DNA from: Actinomycetes bacterium
GTDB taxonomy: Bacteria > Actinomycetota > Acidimicrobiia > Acidimicrobiales > RAAP-2
Direction: 5' to 3'
DNA length: 39,601 nt
Assembly: GCA_021820665.1 (NCBI GenBank)
Contig: JAKADK010000016.1
Span: 1 to 39,601 of the forward strand
The notes beneath the pieces are model-generated. The model was not told the DNA's origin and ran no database searches. It saw only the letters and a program-made list of their open reading frames with translations. This document shows positions 1-7,538 of this stretch, piece by piece. The number at the start of each line of letters is the position of its first letter. Positions within the stretch are counted from its first letter, which is position 1. The translations under genes and the position numbers were made by a program.

Positions 1-141
1 CCGCACCACCGTCGTCGTGCTCCCGCGCCCATCGCTCAGCCCACCCGGCCCCCGCGAGCTCGACGACCCAGCGCCGCCACCACATGCGGCCAGCACACTC
101 GCCGCAACCACGAGCCCGATCGCCAGCCCTTGGATGCGCAT
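1..141 (-). CDS. Lipoprotein precursor, N-terminal part only (runs off the left edge)
   Basis: Reading leftwards from the ATG at 141, 47 codons stay open to the window edge. The first 20 residues form a type II signal peptide: a basic start (MRIQG), a hydrophobic core (LAIGLVVAASV) and a lipobox L17-A18-A19-C20 followed by Gly-rich residues. The Ser/Gly/Thr-rich stretch after the cysteine is the usual linker of actinobacterial lipoproteins. The mature protein should therefore be lipid-anchored to the outer face of the membrane. The functional domain lies outside the window, so no role is given. An AAGGG lies about 10 nt before the ATG. The gene diverges from the sigma-factor gene at 427. Confidence 0.6.
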   Translation of the reverse strand, partial: MRIQGLAIGLVVAASVLAACGGGAGSSSSRGPGGLSDGRGSTTTVVR

Positions 142-169
142 CCGAGGACACCCTTGGCCCCGCGCCCCC

Positions 170-258
170 GCCGACGCCGCCGACGCCGCCGACGCCGCCG
201 TTCCGCCTACTGCCGCCGCCGCCGACGCCGCCGCCGTTCCGCCTACTGCCGCCACCAG
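170..258. repeat. GCCGACGCC microsatellite plus a duplicated 20-bp segment
   Basis: Upstream of the lipoprotein start is a run of GCCGACGCC units (about 170-198). It is followed by two copies of a segment containing GTTCCGCCTACTGCC, separated by more GCCGCC/GACGCC units. The stretch 142-426 holds no other recognisable gene. It separates two divergent genes and should contain their promoters, but I could not place them with confidence. Confidence 0.6.
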
Positions 259-426
259 ACCCTCCTCGTTCCGATCCACCGACCAACGCCACGACCAGGC
301 CCTACAACGGCCGGCGAGAGGGTTCCCACCCTAGCCGGGGAGAGGGAAATTGGGAATTTGCGTGTGATCCTGCAACCAACTCAGGGTCTGGGGTGTTAAC
401 TCGGGCATGACGGCATCGGCACGCGG

Positions 427-953
427 GTGATCACGGAGAGCATCGACGTTCGGGAGTTCGACGCGTTCGTGCGGACAAACGAGCGCCGTCTGGCACGGCA
501 GGCCTACGCACTGACTGGCGACCTCGGGACGGCGCAGGAGTTCACGCAAGAGGCGCTCATCCGGGCATGGCAACGCTGGGGTGCGGTGCGCTTCGGTGCG
601 GTGCGCTTCGGGGCTGCGAGTTTCCCCTGGTCTGGGTCTGCCGTACTCTGTTCAACCTGGCGCTGAACGACCGTCGCCACCGGCGCCGTCCGGTGGTGAC
701 GGCGGCGGTACCTCAGCTCCGGATCACCGCTGAGCCCGTGCCCGACCATCTGGGCCTCGTCGCCGCCCTCACGGCGCTCCCGCGTCTGCAGTGTGAGGCA
801 CTCGTCCTGCACGATGCCGTCGGCTTCACGGTTGCGGAGGTGGCACGTGCCATGGGCGTCCCACCCGGCACCGTCAGGTCGTGGCTCTCTCGCGGGCGAC
901 GCGCGGTCGCGGACCGGCTCGAAGAACATCCGGCGCTCCCGGATCGGAGGTGA
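427..953 (+). CDS. SigE-family RNA polymerase sigma factor, split by a -1 frameshift
   Basis: Region 2 is encoded from the GTG at 427 (FDAFVRTNERRLARQAYALTGD, then AQEFTQEALIRAWQRW). Region 4 is encoded in another frame ending at 953 (LPRLQCEALVLHDAVGFTVAEVA, then a helix-turn-helix of the GVPPGTVRSWLSRGR type). Together they have the length (about 175 aa) and order of an actinobacterial SigE-like group IV sigma factor, but a -1 shift near 621-627 is needed to join them. At that point the bases T TTC CCC match the X_XXY_YYZ pattern of a -1 slippery heptamer, in the right frame. A perfect 15-bp tandem duplication (580-609) lies just before it and adds five residues. It may be a programmed shift, a recent mutation or an assembly error. 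The next gene starts 6 nt downstream, so the two probably form an operon. Confidence 0.72.
580..609 (+). repeat. 15-bp tandem duplication inside the sigma-factor gene
   Basis: Two perfect copies of GGTGCGGTGCGCTTC at 580-594 and 595-609, coding for GAVRF twice. They fall in the variable linker between sigma regions 2.1-2.2 and 2.3, immediately before the frame change. Confidence 0.85.
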
Positions 954-959
954 TCGCAC

Positions 960-1997
960 GTGCGACGAGACCGTGACGGATCGGGCGTCGAGCCTGGGGT
1001 CACCGAGATCGAGAAGATGGTGAGCGCTCGGTTGACAGCGATGGGGGACTACGCGGAGTCACGCGTGCCTCGGGTGTCAGGGGAGGTCGTCCGCGGCGCG
1101 GCTCGCCGTCGAGACTCGCTCCGCAGTCCGCGCACTCTGGCGATCGCCGCATGTATCGCTGCTGGCGCGATTGCTCTGGCCGTGGTCGGTACCGCCCAGG
1201 TGACCAGCCATCCCCCGGCGGCACTGCGGCACGCGCCCGCCCCGACCGTGCGGCGGGGGAGCTGGTCGCACTCCTCCTCGAAGGCGAGCAGCCCCGCCAC
1301 TGCCCCGACGTCCTCCTCGGCGCCCCCGGCCTTGCCGACCACGGTGCGGGCCAGCCTCTCTCTCGTGGTGTGCCCGACGACCTTCGGGATACCTGCGCCG
1401 GCCCCTGTACCGCTCCCGACCTCGGTGATCATCCCCGTCCTCGCCTCGGTCGTTGGCGAGCTGGCCGTCTACAGCAACAACGAGGGAACCATGGAGGTGG
1501 TGGGCCCATGCGGATGGTTCTGCACTGCGAGCATCGCTGCAGACGGGAGTGAAGGGGTGGTGGCGACTCCGCCGGGGGAGGTGGTCCCGGCGCGGTGGAC
1601 GAGCTCGTGGGGCATCCCCGTGGCGTCAACCGACGTGGCGGTCGTGGGGATCGAGACGTCGGCGTGCTTCAACTGCACGACCGGTCAGGCCTGCCCGCTC
1701 TTCCCCGTCGCGATCTCGGAATTCGCCTCGAACAACGGGCGACCGTGCCCGGGGACCAAACCGCCGGAGGAGATCGTGGACACGCTCGGCTCCGGAATCG
1801 TCGCCTTTCAAGACCCGGCCGGAGTGGCGGGTGACGGGATCCCTTCCGGAGGCGCCTATGCAGCGAACGGTGTGATGACGTTCCATCCCGGCAATCCGGA
1901 CGGCAGCTACCTGGAGACGTGTACGCTCCCCAGCTCGGCGAAACCGGAGTGCACGGCAGCGCTCAACGCGTTTGTCGCCGGCTACGGCGCCCGGTAG
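960..1997 (+). CDS. Membrane-anchored protein with Cys-rich outer domain, partner of the sigma factor
   Basis: 345 aa starting at GTG 960, 6 nt after the sigma gene. About 58 cytosolic residues come first. One transmembrane segment follows (residues about 59-79, TLAIAACIAAGAIALAVVGTA). A Ser/Thr/Pro-rich linker leads to an outer domain with paired cysteines (CGWFC, CFNCTTGQAC, CPGT, CTLPSSAKPEC) that probably form disulfides. I see no HxxxCxxC zinc anti-sigma motif in the cytosolic part. Gene order and one-TM topology fit the membrane partner often found next to SigE-like factors, and it may regulate the sigma factor, but that is inference from context. No enzyme domain was recognised. Confidence 0.65.
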   Translation: MRRDRDGSGVEPGVTEIEKMVSARLTAMGDYAESRVPRVSGEVVRGAARRRDSLRSPRTLAIAACIAAGAIALAVVGTAQVTSHPPAALRHAPAPTVRRGSWSHSSSKASSPATAPTSSSAPPALPTTVRASLSLVVCPTTFGIPAPAPVPLPTSVIIPVLASVVGELAVYSNNEGTMEVVGPCGWFCTASIAADGSEGVVATPPGEVVPARWTSSWGIPVASTDVAVVGIETSACFNCTTGQACPLFPVAISEFASNNGRPCPGTKPPEEIVDTLGSGIVAFQDPAGVAGDGIPSGGAYAANGVMTFHPGNPDGSYLETCTLPSSAKPECTAALNAFVAGYGAR

Positions 1998-2026
1998 CTC
2001 GTCGAGCACCACCGCCGAGCCCTCGT

Positions 2027-2443
2027 TCAGGAGCGAGGGACGAGCTCGACGACGGGGATGACACGTGTCGTCTTCCGCTGGTAGTCGGCGAAACCCGGGA
2101 AGCGCCGGGCCTGCTCGGCGTAGACCTCGGTCCGCTTCGGCTCGGCAAGCGGCACAGCCGTGGCGTGGACGGTCTCGGTCCCCACCTCGACGGTCACCTC
2201 CGGATGTGCCAGGAGGTTGTAGTACCAGTCGGGATTCGAGTCGGCCCCTGCCTTCGAAGCGAAGACGTAGCGATGACCGTCGAGATCGAGGTACATCATG
2301 GGGTTCACCCGTTCGATCCCTGACTTCGCGCCGACCGTGTGGAGAAGCAGGACCGGCGACCCCTCGAACTGCCCGCCGACACGGCCCTCGTTGGACCGGA
2401 ACTCCTCGATGATCTTCGTGTTCCAGTCGTCGTGCTCGCTCAC
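2027..2443 (-). CDS. Nitroreductase/deazaflavin (F420)-dependent oxidoreductase, Ddn family
   Basis: 138 aa from GTG 2443, with a GGGAGG Shine-Dalgarno sequence just upstream. The pattern is that of the small split-barrel Ddn family: GQFEGSPVLLLHTVGAKSG, then RVNPMMYL, RYVFASKAGADSNPDWYYNLLAHPEVTVEVG. The P(D/E)WYYNLLAHP and KSG..R..P segments line the F420 pocket in Mycobacterium tuberculosis Ddn. Family members use reduced F420 to reduce quinones, nitro compounds or unsaturated ketones; the substrate here is unknown. It is the last gene of a three-gene minus-strand group with the thioesterase (28-nt gap) and the dehalogenase. Confidence 0.85.
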   Translation of the reverse strand: MSEHDDWNTKIIEEFRSNEGRVGGQFEGSPVLLLHTVGAKSGIERVNPMMYLDLDGHRYVFASKAGADSNPDWYYNLLAHPEVTVEVGTETVHATAVPLAEPKRTEVYAEQARRFPGFADYQRKTTRVIPVVELVPRS

Positions 2444-2471
2444 GTGCTACCTCCCTCGTCCCTCGACGAGG

Positions 2472-3365
2472 CTACCGTGCACCGCCGGGTACCCATCCGA
2501 CCCGACATGCGGCGTGAACGCCGAGCGGGCCGATGAGCCACCGGAGCCGTCTGTCGGCCGACTCTACGAGCTCGACCTCGGTGTGGGGTTCGATGGGAAC
2601 CCGGTGCTCGACGGTGGCTGAGCCGTCCTCGCCCCCGTCCTCGCCGTCGTCCTCGCCGTCGTCTGCCATGGCCCAGTAGACGGCGTTGTTGACGTGCCCG
2701 AGGACGTCGTAGTCGGTCGCCCGGAGCGGCCAGGGCCGGCGCCGTGTCGCGGATGCGTCAGGGAGGGGAACCACGAAGCGGGTCGATACGCGCCGGCCGG
2801 CAGTGACCGCGCCGTACGCTGCGACCAGGTCATGGGTGAGGGGAGCCGGCCGTCCGCTGGAGGGATCCACGTGCACCCAGAGCGCGCTCGCCTCGATCCG
2901 GGACGATGGGCCGGTGATCGTCGTCCGCCGCTCAGCCCATCGGGTCCCCAGAGCGCTGCAGAACGTGGTCAGCACGACGCGCTCGCCGATGCGGGGACGT
3001 CCTCCGATCCGTACCGCCGTCCTCCGGACGACCCAGACCGTGTCCTGGAGCCCTGCGTCGTCGACGTCGTCGCCGGCGACGTCCTGGAGGTAACGGCCGA
3101 GGGCGTCGAGCCGGAGGCGGCCGTTCGTCCACGTGTCGCTGAGCCGTACCGTCCGGGAATCGGTGAACGTCCGCCCTCCGGGCACGGGCGACGGGAAGTC
3201 CCCCTCGTCCGTGGAGCCCGTGGCCAGGTCGGAGCCCGCGGCCAGGTTGGAGCCCGCGCCACCAACCCCGGCGTCGACCTCGGAGGGACGAGGGTCAGGG
3301 TCAAGGGAACGGGGGTCGGTGGATCCGTCGAATGGGGATCCTGAGTCGGACATCGGCTGGCTCAC
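2472..3365 (-). CDS. Acyl-ACP thioesterase (FatA/FatB-like, double hotdog)
   Basis: 297 aa. The GTG start at 3365 overlaps the dehalogenase stop by 4 nt (GTGA), so translation is probably coupled. After about 65 low-complexity residues (with an imperfect LAAGSDLATGS-like repeat) come two hotdog halves. The first has RTVRLSDTWTNGRLRLDALGRYLQDVAGDD; the second has the catalytic-type segment DYDVLGHVNNAVYW, matching the D..HVNN..Y core of acyl-ACP thioesterases. An acidic insert of DGED repeats interrupts the second hotdog right after that motif. The family hydrolyses acyl-ACP to release free fatty acid. The true start could be the ATG four codons later. Confidence 0.8.
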   Translation of the reverse strand: MSQPMSDSGSPFDGSTDPRSLDPDPRPSEVDAGVGGAGSNLAAGSDLATGSTDEGDFPSPVPGGRTFTDSRTVRLSDTWTNGRLRLDALGRYLQDVAGDDVDDAGLQDTVWVVRRTAVRIGGRPRIGERVVLTTFCSALGTRWAERRTTITGPSSRIEASALWVHVDPSSGRPAPLTHDLVAAYGAVTAGRRVSTRFVVPLPDASATRRRPWPLRATDYDVLGHVNNAVYWAMADDGEDDGEDGGEDGSATVEHRVPIEPHTEVELVESADRRLRWLIGPLGVHAACRVGWVPGGAR

Positions 3366-4270
3366 GTGTTCGCGGCGAAATCCCTGACGACTCGGGCCAG
3401 CTCGGGGCCGCAGTCCTCCTGGAGGAAGTGGCCACCCCCCGTGATGGTCACGTGCTGGACTCCGGTCGTGCCCGGGACCTCGCGACGGAAGATCCGGTCT
3501 CCCCCGCCCGTGATGGGGTCACGGTCGGAGAACGCGCACAGGAACGGCTTCGTGAAGCGCCGGAGCACCTCCCAGGCCGCGCGGTTGTCGTCGTGGGCCG
3601 GGTCGTCGGGTCGGGTCGGAACGAGCCCTGGCAGGCTCCGAGCCCCGGCGGTGAAGCGCTCGTCGGGAAACGGCGCGTCGTAGGCCGCGACGACCGCGGG
3701 ATCGAGGGCGGTGGCACATCCGCGAGAGATGATCGAGCCCACCGGGAAGACCGGAGACTCCCGGGCAAACTGCTGCCAGGACAGAAAGGCCTTGCTCAGG
3801 GGCTCTTCTCCCGTTGGTAGGCCGGTGTTGGCCACCACCACCCTGGCGAAGCGATCGGGATCAGCGGCGACCAGGCGCAGCCCGATGAGGCCGCCCCAGT
3901 CCTGGCCGAAGAACGTGGTGTTCTCCAGGTCGAGGTGGCCGAAGACGACCTGGGCCATCCAGTCGACATGGCGGGCGTAGGTGTAATCGTCCGGGAATGC
4001 GGGCTTGTCGCTCCGCCCCAGGCCGACCAGGTCGGGCGCGATGCAGCGGTGGCCGGCCGCGGTGAGCACCGGGATCATGTTCCGGTACAGGTACGACCAG
4101 GACGGCTCGCCGTGCATGAGCAGGACGGGAGGCCCTTCCGTCGGTCCTTCGTCCAGGTAGTGCACGCGGAGCGTCCCACCGTCCGGTGCCGCGACCTCGG
4201 CGTACCGGGGTTCGAACGGGAACCCGGGAAGGTCGTCGAAGCGGTCGTCGGGAGTTCGCAGGATCTCCAT
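3362..4270 (-). CDS. Haloalkane dehalogenase (alpha/beta hydrolase, DhmA-like)
   Basis: 302 aa from the ATG at 4270. The N-terminus MEILRTPDDRF, the oxyanion/halide motif HGEP (53-56), nucleophile D124 in GQDWGG with halide-binding W125, acid D251 (FSDRDPITG) and base H281 (GGGHFLQED) match haloalkane dehalogenases of the DhmA type. The enzyme would hydrolyse the carbon-halogen bond of alkyl halides, giving an alcohol and halide; epoxide-hydrolase relatives differ at the HGEP/DW positions. A longer reading from GTG 4306 is unlikely, because that codon lies inside a good -10 box (TAGAGT, 4310-4305), whereas ATG 4270 has GAGGA about 10 nt upstream. It is the first gene of the dehalogenase-thioesterase-Ddn group. 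Confidence 0.85.
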   Translation of the reverse strand: MEILRTPDDRFDDLPGFPFEPRYAEVAAPDGGTLRVHYLDEGPTEGPPVLLMHGEPSWSYLYRNMIPVLTAAGHRCIAPDLVGLGRSDKPAFPDDYTYARHVDWMAQVVFGHLDLENTTFFGQDWGGLIGLRLVAADPDRFARVVVANTGLPTGEEPLSKAFLSWQQFARESPVFPVGSIISRGCATALDPAVVAAYDAPFPDERFTAGARSLPGLVPTRPDDPAHDDNRAAWEVLRRFTKPFLCAFSDRDPITGGGDRIFRREVPGTTGVQHVTITGGGHFLQEDCGPELARVVRDFAANT

Positions 4271-4304
4271 GGTCGTCCATCCTCGGTCGTCGTGGGTGTA
4301 GAGC

Positions 4305-4310
4305 ACTCTA
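4305..4310 (-). promoter_or_regulatory. -10 box for the dehalogenase operon
   Basis: TAGAGT on the minus strand, about 35 nt before the chosen start codon at 4270. It excludes an upstream start at 4306. The rest of 4311-4527 is GC-rich with degenerate CACCGCGGAAG-like copies and no gene. Confidence 0.45.
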
Positions 4311-4527
4311 GGAGCAGGTAGGCGTGTGTCAGGTGGCGTGGCTGGTCACAGTGGGCCTCGTCAACGCGCAGGCACCGCGGAAGCACCGCGCAGGCACCAC
4401 GGAAGCGGCGGACGCCGGGACGGCCCCGGGGCGGTCCTCGGGCCGTGAAGGCTGTCGCGGGGATGGCCGAGTCCCGCCCCGGCGCGGCCCCGGGCCGGCT
4501 CGGCGCAGGAGACAGGGTACCGCGGGC

Positions 4528-5874
4528 TCAAGGGACGGCGTCCGGGCCGGCGCGAGCGAGAAGCGGGAGCACGTCCTCGAGGGTGCCCGGCCGAGCCAGG
4601 TAGAACCCCTGCCCGCGGGCGATCCCGAGCTCGGTCAGCGTCTGAAGCTCGCCCTCCGTCTCGATGCCCTCGGCCACGACCTCGGCTGCCGTATCGTTCC
4701 CGAAGGTCACGAGCGCGCTGGCCAGGGCCCGCCGGATCGGGTCGAGATCGATACCGGCGGTGAGCCGGCGGTCGAGCTTGATGATCTCGGGGCCGACCTC
4801 CAGGATGAGGGAGAGACTGGCGAACCCGTTCCCCGTGTCGTCGATCGCTACCTTCGTGCCGAGGTCTCGCAATGCGAGACATGCGCGGTGCAACGCCGGG
4901 TAGTCCTCGATGTCCACGTGCTCGGTCAGCTCGACGACGACGCGATCGGCATCTGTATCCCGGAGCATCTCGACCAATGCGCCAGCACAGAAGGTGCTCG
5001 GTCCCGCGTTCACTGCGAGCCGCACGGAAGGCGGGAGTCGAGGGAGGAGCTCGAGGGCGCGCTCCACCGCCAGCAACTCGAGCTCGAGACCGAGCCCGAC
5101 GGCCGCGGCCTCGGCGAACCACAGGTCTGGGGTCCGCTCCGGTGGTCCGGTGAACCGGGCGAGCGCTTCGACCTCGACGACAGCGTGGTCCGGCAAGGAG
5201 AAGACCGGCTGCACTGCCATCATGAGGCCTCCGTCGGCAAGGGTGCGCTCGATCCTCGTTCGCGCGTTCGCGTCGACCACCGCCCCGGGCTGGATGACGT
5301 CCGCCACGAAGCTGTGACGGGCATGACGGACCGCATCCACCGAGCCGGACCGGAGAGCGCCGACGGCCACGCGCTGTTGGTTGCCGGCATCGAGAAGCTT
5401 GGCGGTGACCGAGGAGAGCTCCACGGCGGCACCGATGACGACCGCCACGAACTCCGCCAGCTCGCCCAACACCGCCTCGTCGGCGGCGTCGAAGCAGGCG
5501 GTGGTCGCAGAGGCGACCTTCAACACCCCGACCGTTGTATGTGCTCGGATCAGGGGCACGCAGATCATCGAGGCGATCCCCAGCGCACCGCAGACCTGTC
5601 GGTCGACGCGCGGATCGCTGTTCGTGTCGTCGCAGCGTTGCGTCGTCGCGCTCTCCACCGCCAGCCCGGAGAGGCTCCCGTCCCGCGGCACCTCGGTTCC
5701 GAGATCTCCGGCCAGGAAGCCAGCCGTCGCGGCGTAGACGTACTGGTCCGGTCCCGCACATAGTTCGACCGCCGCCCCTCCGGCGGAGGGAACGAGCACG
5801 AGGGCGGCCTCAAGCACCCGGTGCATCGCGGCAGTGGGGTCGCTTGCCGCGGTGATGGTCTCTCGTAGGCCCAC
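4528..5874 (-). CDS. GAF-EAL protein, predicted cyclic-di-GMP phosphodiesterase (copy 1)
   Basis: 448 aa. Residues about 15-155 form a GAF sensor domain (SGLAVESATTQRCDDTNSDPRVD, then IASMICVPLIR). Residues about 205-445 form an EAL domain. The catalytic set looks complete: E236 in VEALARF, N289, E315 (VVELTEH), D345-D346 (IDDTGNGFASL), K367 (IKLDR), E402 and E405 (AEGIET) and Q422 (RGQGFYLARP). The expected reaction is hydrolysis of c-di-GMP to pGpG, gated by the GAF domain. No GGDEF domain and no membrane segment are seen, so it should be cytosolic. It is a clear paralogue of the next gene upstream (6044-7414), with the same architecture and shared signature sequences. Confidence 0.88.
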   Translation of the reverse strand: MGLRETITAASDPTAAMHRVLEAALVLVPSAGGAAVELCAGPDQYVYAATAGFLAGDLGTEVPRDGSLSGLAVESATTQRCDDTNSDPRVDRQVCGALGIASMICVPLIRAHTTVGVLKVASATTACFDAADEAVLGELAEFVAVVIGAAVELSSVTAKLLDAGNQQRVAVGALRSGSVDAVRHARHSFVADVIQPGAVVDANARTRIERTLADGGLMMAVQPVFSLPDHAVVEVEALARFTGPPERTPDLWFAEAAAVGLGLELELLAVERALELLPRLPPSVRLAVNAGPSTFCAGALVEMLRDTDADRVVVELTEHVDIEDYPALHRACLALRDLGTKVAIDDTGNGFASLSLILEVGPEIIKLDRRLTAGIDLDPIRRALASALVTFGNDTAAEVVAEGIETEGELQTLTELGIARGQGFYLARPGTLEDVLPLLARAGPDAVP

Positions 5875-6043
5875 CAGCCCCCCAGCTTTATCGGATCCCT
5901 TTCCTGCCTACGCCTGTCTACCAGAAGGTCCAGTCCCCCGCACGGGTGTGCCGTCTCCCGGGCTCCCCCGCCCCGGGTCTCGGAGCGGGTCGGACCTCGG
6001 GTCGTGTGCTCCGGCTGGGCACCGTACCGGACGTGACGACTGC

Positions 6044-7414
6044 TCAGCCCCCGAGAGCGCCGACTGCAGAGACCACCGTGGCGAGCGGACCGGGCCGGGC
6101 CAGGAGGTAGCCCTGGCCGTAGTCGACCCCGAGCTGACGAAGGGCATCGAGCTCCCCCTGGGTCTCGATGCCCTCCCCGATCACCTCGGCCCCGAGCTCG
6201 TGGGCGAAGCCGACGAGAGCGGTGACCAGCGCCCGCCGGACCGGATCCGCATCGACCCCGGCCACGATCCACCGGTCGAGCTTGATCAGCTCCGGTGCGA
6301 GGTGGACGATGTGGGTCAGGCTGGCGAACCCGGCTCCGGTGTCATCGACGGAGAGCCGGGCACCCAGCCGTCGCAGCGTTCCCACCGCGGCACGGATCAC
6401 CGTGTAGTCCATGACAGGCGCATGTTCGGTCAGCTCGATGACCACCCGGGAGGCATCGTGCCGGGCGATCGCCGAGCGCAGCTCGGACGATGCCAGTGCG
6501 TCCGGTCCGGCGTTGAGGGCCAGCGTCACGCCGTCGGGGAGATGGCGGAGCGCACCGAGTGCGTCATCGATGGCAGCGACCTCGAGCTCCACGCCGAGCC
6601 CGACCGTGGTTGCGTCGGCGAACCAACGGTCCGGCGTTTGGGCCGGCGGTCCGGGAAATCGAGCCAGTGCCTCCACGCCGGCAAGCCGCAGGTCCCGGAG
6701 CGTCACGATCGGCTGGAAGACCATGGCGAACTGGTGGAGCGCGAGGACATTGTGGATACGGTGGCGGACTTCGACCTGGAGCGTTGTCGCCGGGCTGAGG
6801 ACGCGACTGGCGAAGCGGGCGATCGAATCGGAGTAGGCGCCGTCCCCGCCTGCCGCTTCGGGCACGGACACCTGATCGGGTCCGAGGAACCCGACGAGCC
6901 GGGCGATGTCGGCACCGGAAGAGATGATCCCTGCGAGGATCTCGGCCACCGCCTGGCAGGTCGTCACGTCGTGGTCGGAGAACGCATTCGTCGCTGCCGC
7001 GACCACGCTCGCCACGCCGAAGGTCTCCCCGTTCCGGACGAGCGGTACCACCACGAGGGATGCCATCTCGATCTGGTCGAGGATGACGCGATCCACTCGG
7101 GGGTCCGTGGCGGCGTCGTCGCAGCGCAGGACGAAACCTGCCTTCATGCACAGACCAGACAGGCTGCGGGCGGGATCGACGCTGGCGCCGACCAGCCCGT
7201 GCAGGGCGCCGGAGGCATGGACGAGACGGATGACGCCGCTCTCTTCGACCAGTCCGACGAGCACGCCGTCCGCGCTTGGCACCAGATTGGCAAGTTCGGT
7301 GGTGACACGGTCCATGAGGGCATCCGACCGCAGCCGGTCCGCGAGGGCGGTACGGTACTCGCTGGCGGGCAACGGGTCGGGCGTCGAAACCTGGTGGGAT
7401 CCGACTGTTCTCAT
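6044..7414 (-). CDS. GAF-EAL protein, predicted cyclic-di-GMP phosphodiesterase (copy 2)
   Basis: 456 aa from ATG 7414, preceded by AGGGAGG; a -10-like TACGAT lies at 7429-7424. The GAF domain spans about 35-170 (LSGLCMKAGFVLRCDD, then MASLVVVPLVRNGE). The EAL domain spans about 215-450 with E248 (VEALARF), N301, E327, D357-D358 (VDDTGAGFASL), K378, E414 and E417 (GEGIETQGEL) and Q434 (YGQGYLLARP). The active site thus looks intact for c-di-GMP hydrolysis. About 170 nt separate it from copy 1. Both copies carry the same CDD..DPRVD GAF segment, pointing to an old tandem duplication with divergence in the sensory half, so the two may respond to different signals. Confidence 0.88.
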   Translation of the reverse strand: MRTVGSHQVSTPDPLPASEYRTALADRLRSDALMDRVTTELANLVPSADGVLVGLVEESGVIRLVHASGALHGLVGASVDPARSLSGLCMKAGFVLRCDDAATDPRVDRVILDQIEMASLVVVPLVRNGETFGVASVVAAATNAFSDHDVTTCQAVAEILAGIISSGADIARLVGFLGPDQVSVPEAAGGDGAYSDSIARFASRVLSPATTLQVEVRHRIHNVLALHQFAMVFQPIVTLRDLRLAGVEALARFPGPPAQTPDRWFADATTVGLGVELEVAAIDDALGALRHLPDGVTLALNAGPDALASSELRSAIARHDASRVVIELTEHAPVMDYTVIRAAVGTLRRLGARLSVDDTGAGFASLTHIVHLAPELIKLDRWIVAGVDADPVRRALVTALVGFAHELGAEVIGEGIETQGELDALRQLGVDYGQGYLLARPGPLATVVSAVGALGG

Positions 7415-7538
7415 GGCCTCCCTATCGTACGAGCCTCACGTTCCCCCCACCGGCCGTGCAGGGAATTGTCCGGCTGTTGGCCTCTGCGGCCGGGTCCCGG
7501 GCGCGGTGTGTTGCCCGGGCGCGTTGCGTCGTTCCGGG

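Noticed and set aside
331..426. ECF-type promoter before the sigma gene (GGGAAT ... GTT-like)
   Set aside because: A GGGAAT is present, but the spacing to a matching -10 is ambiguous, so no site was annotated.
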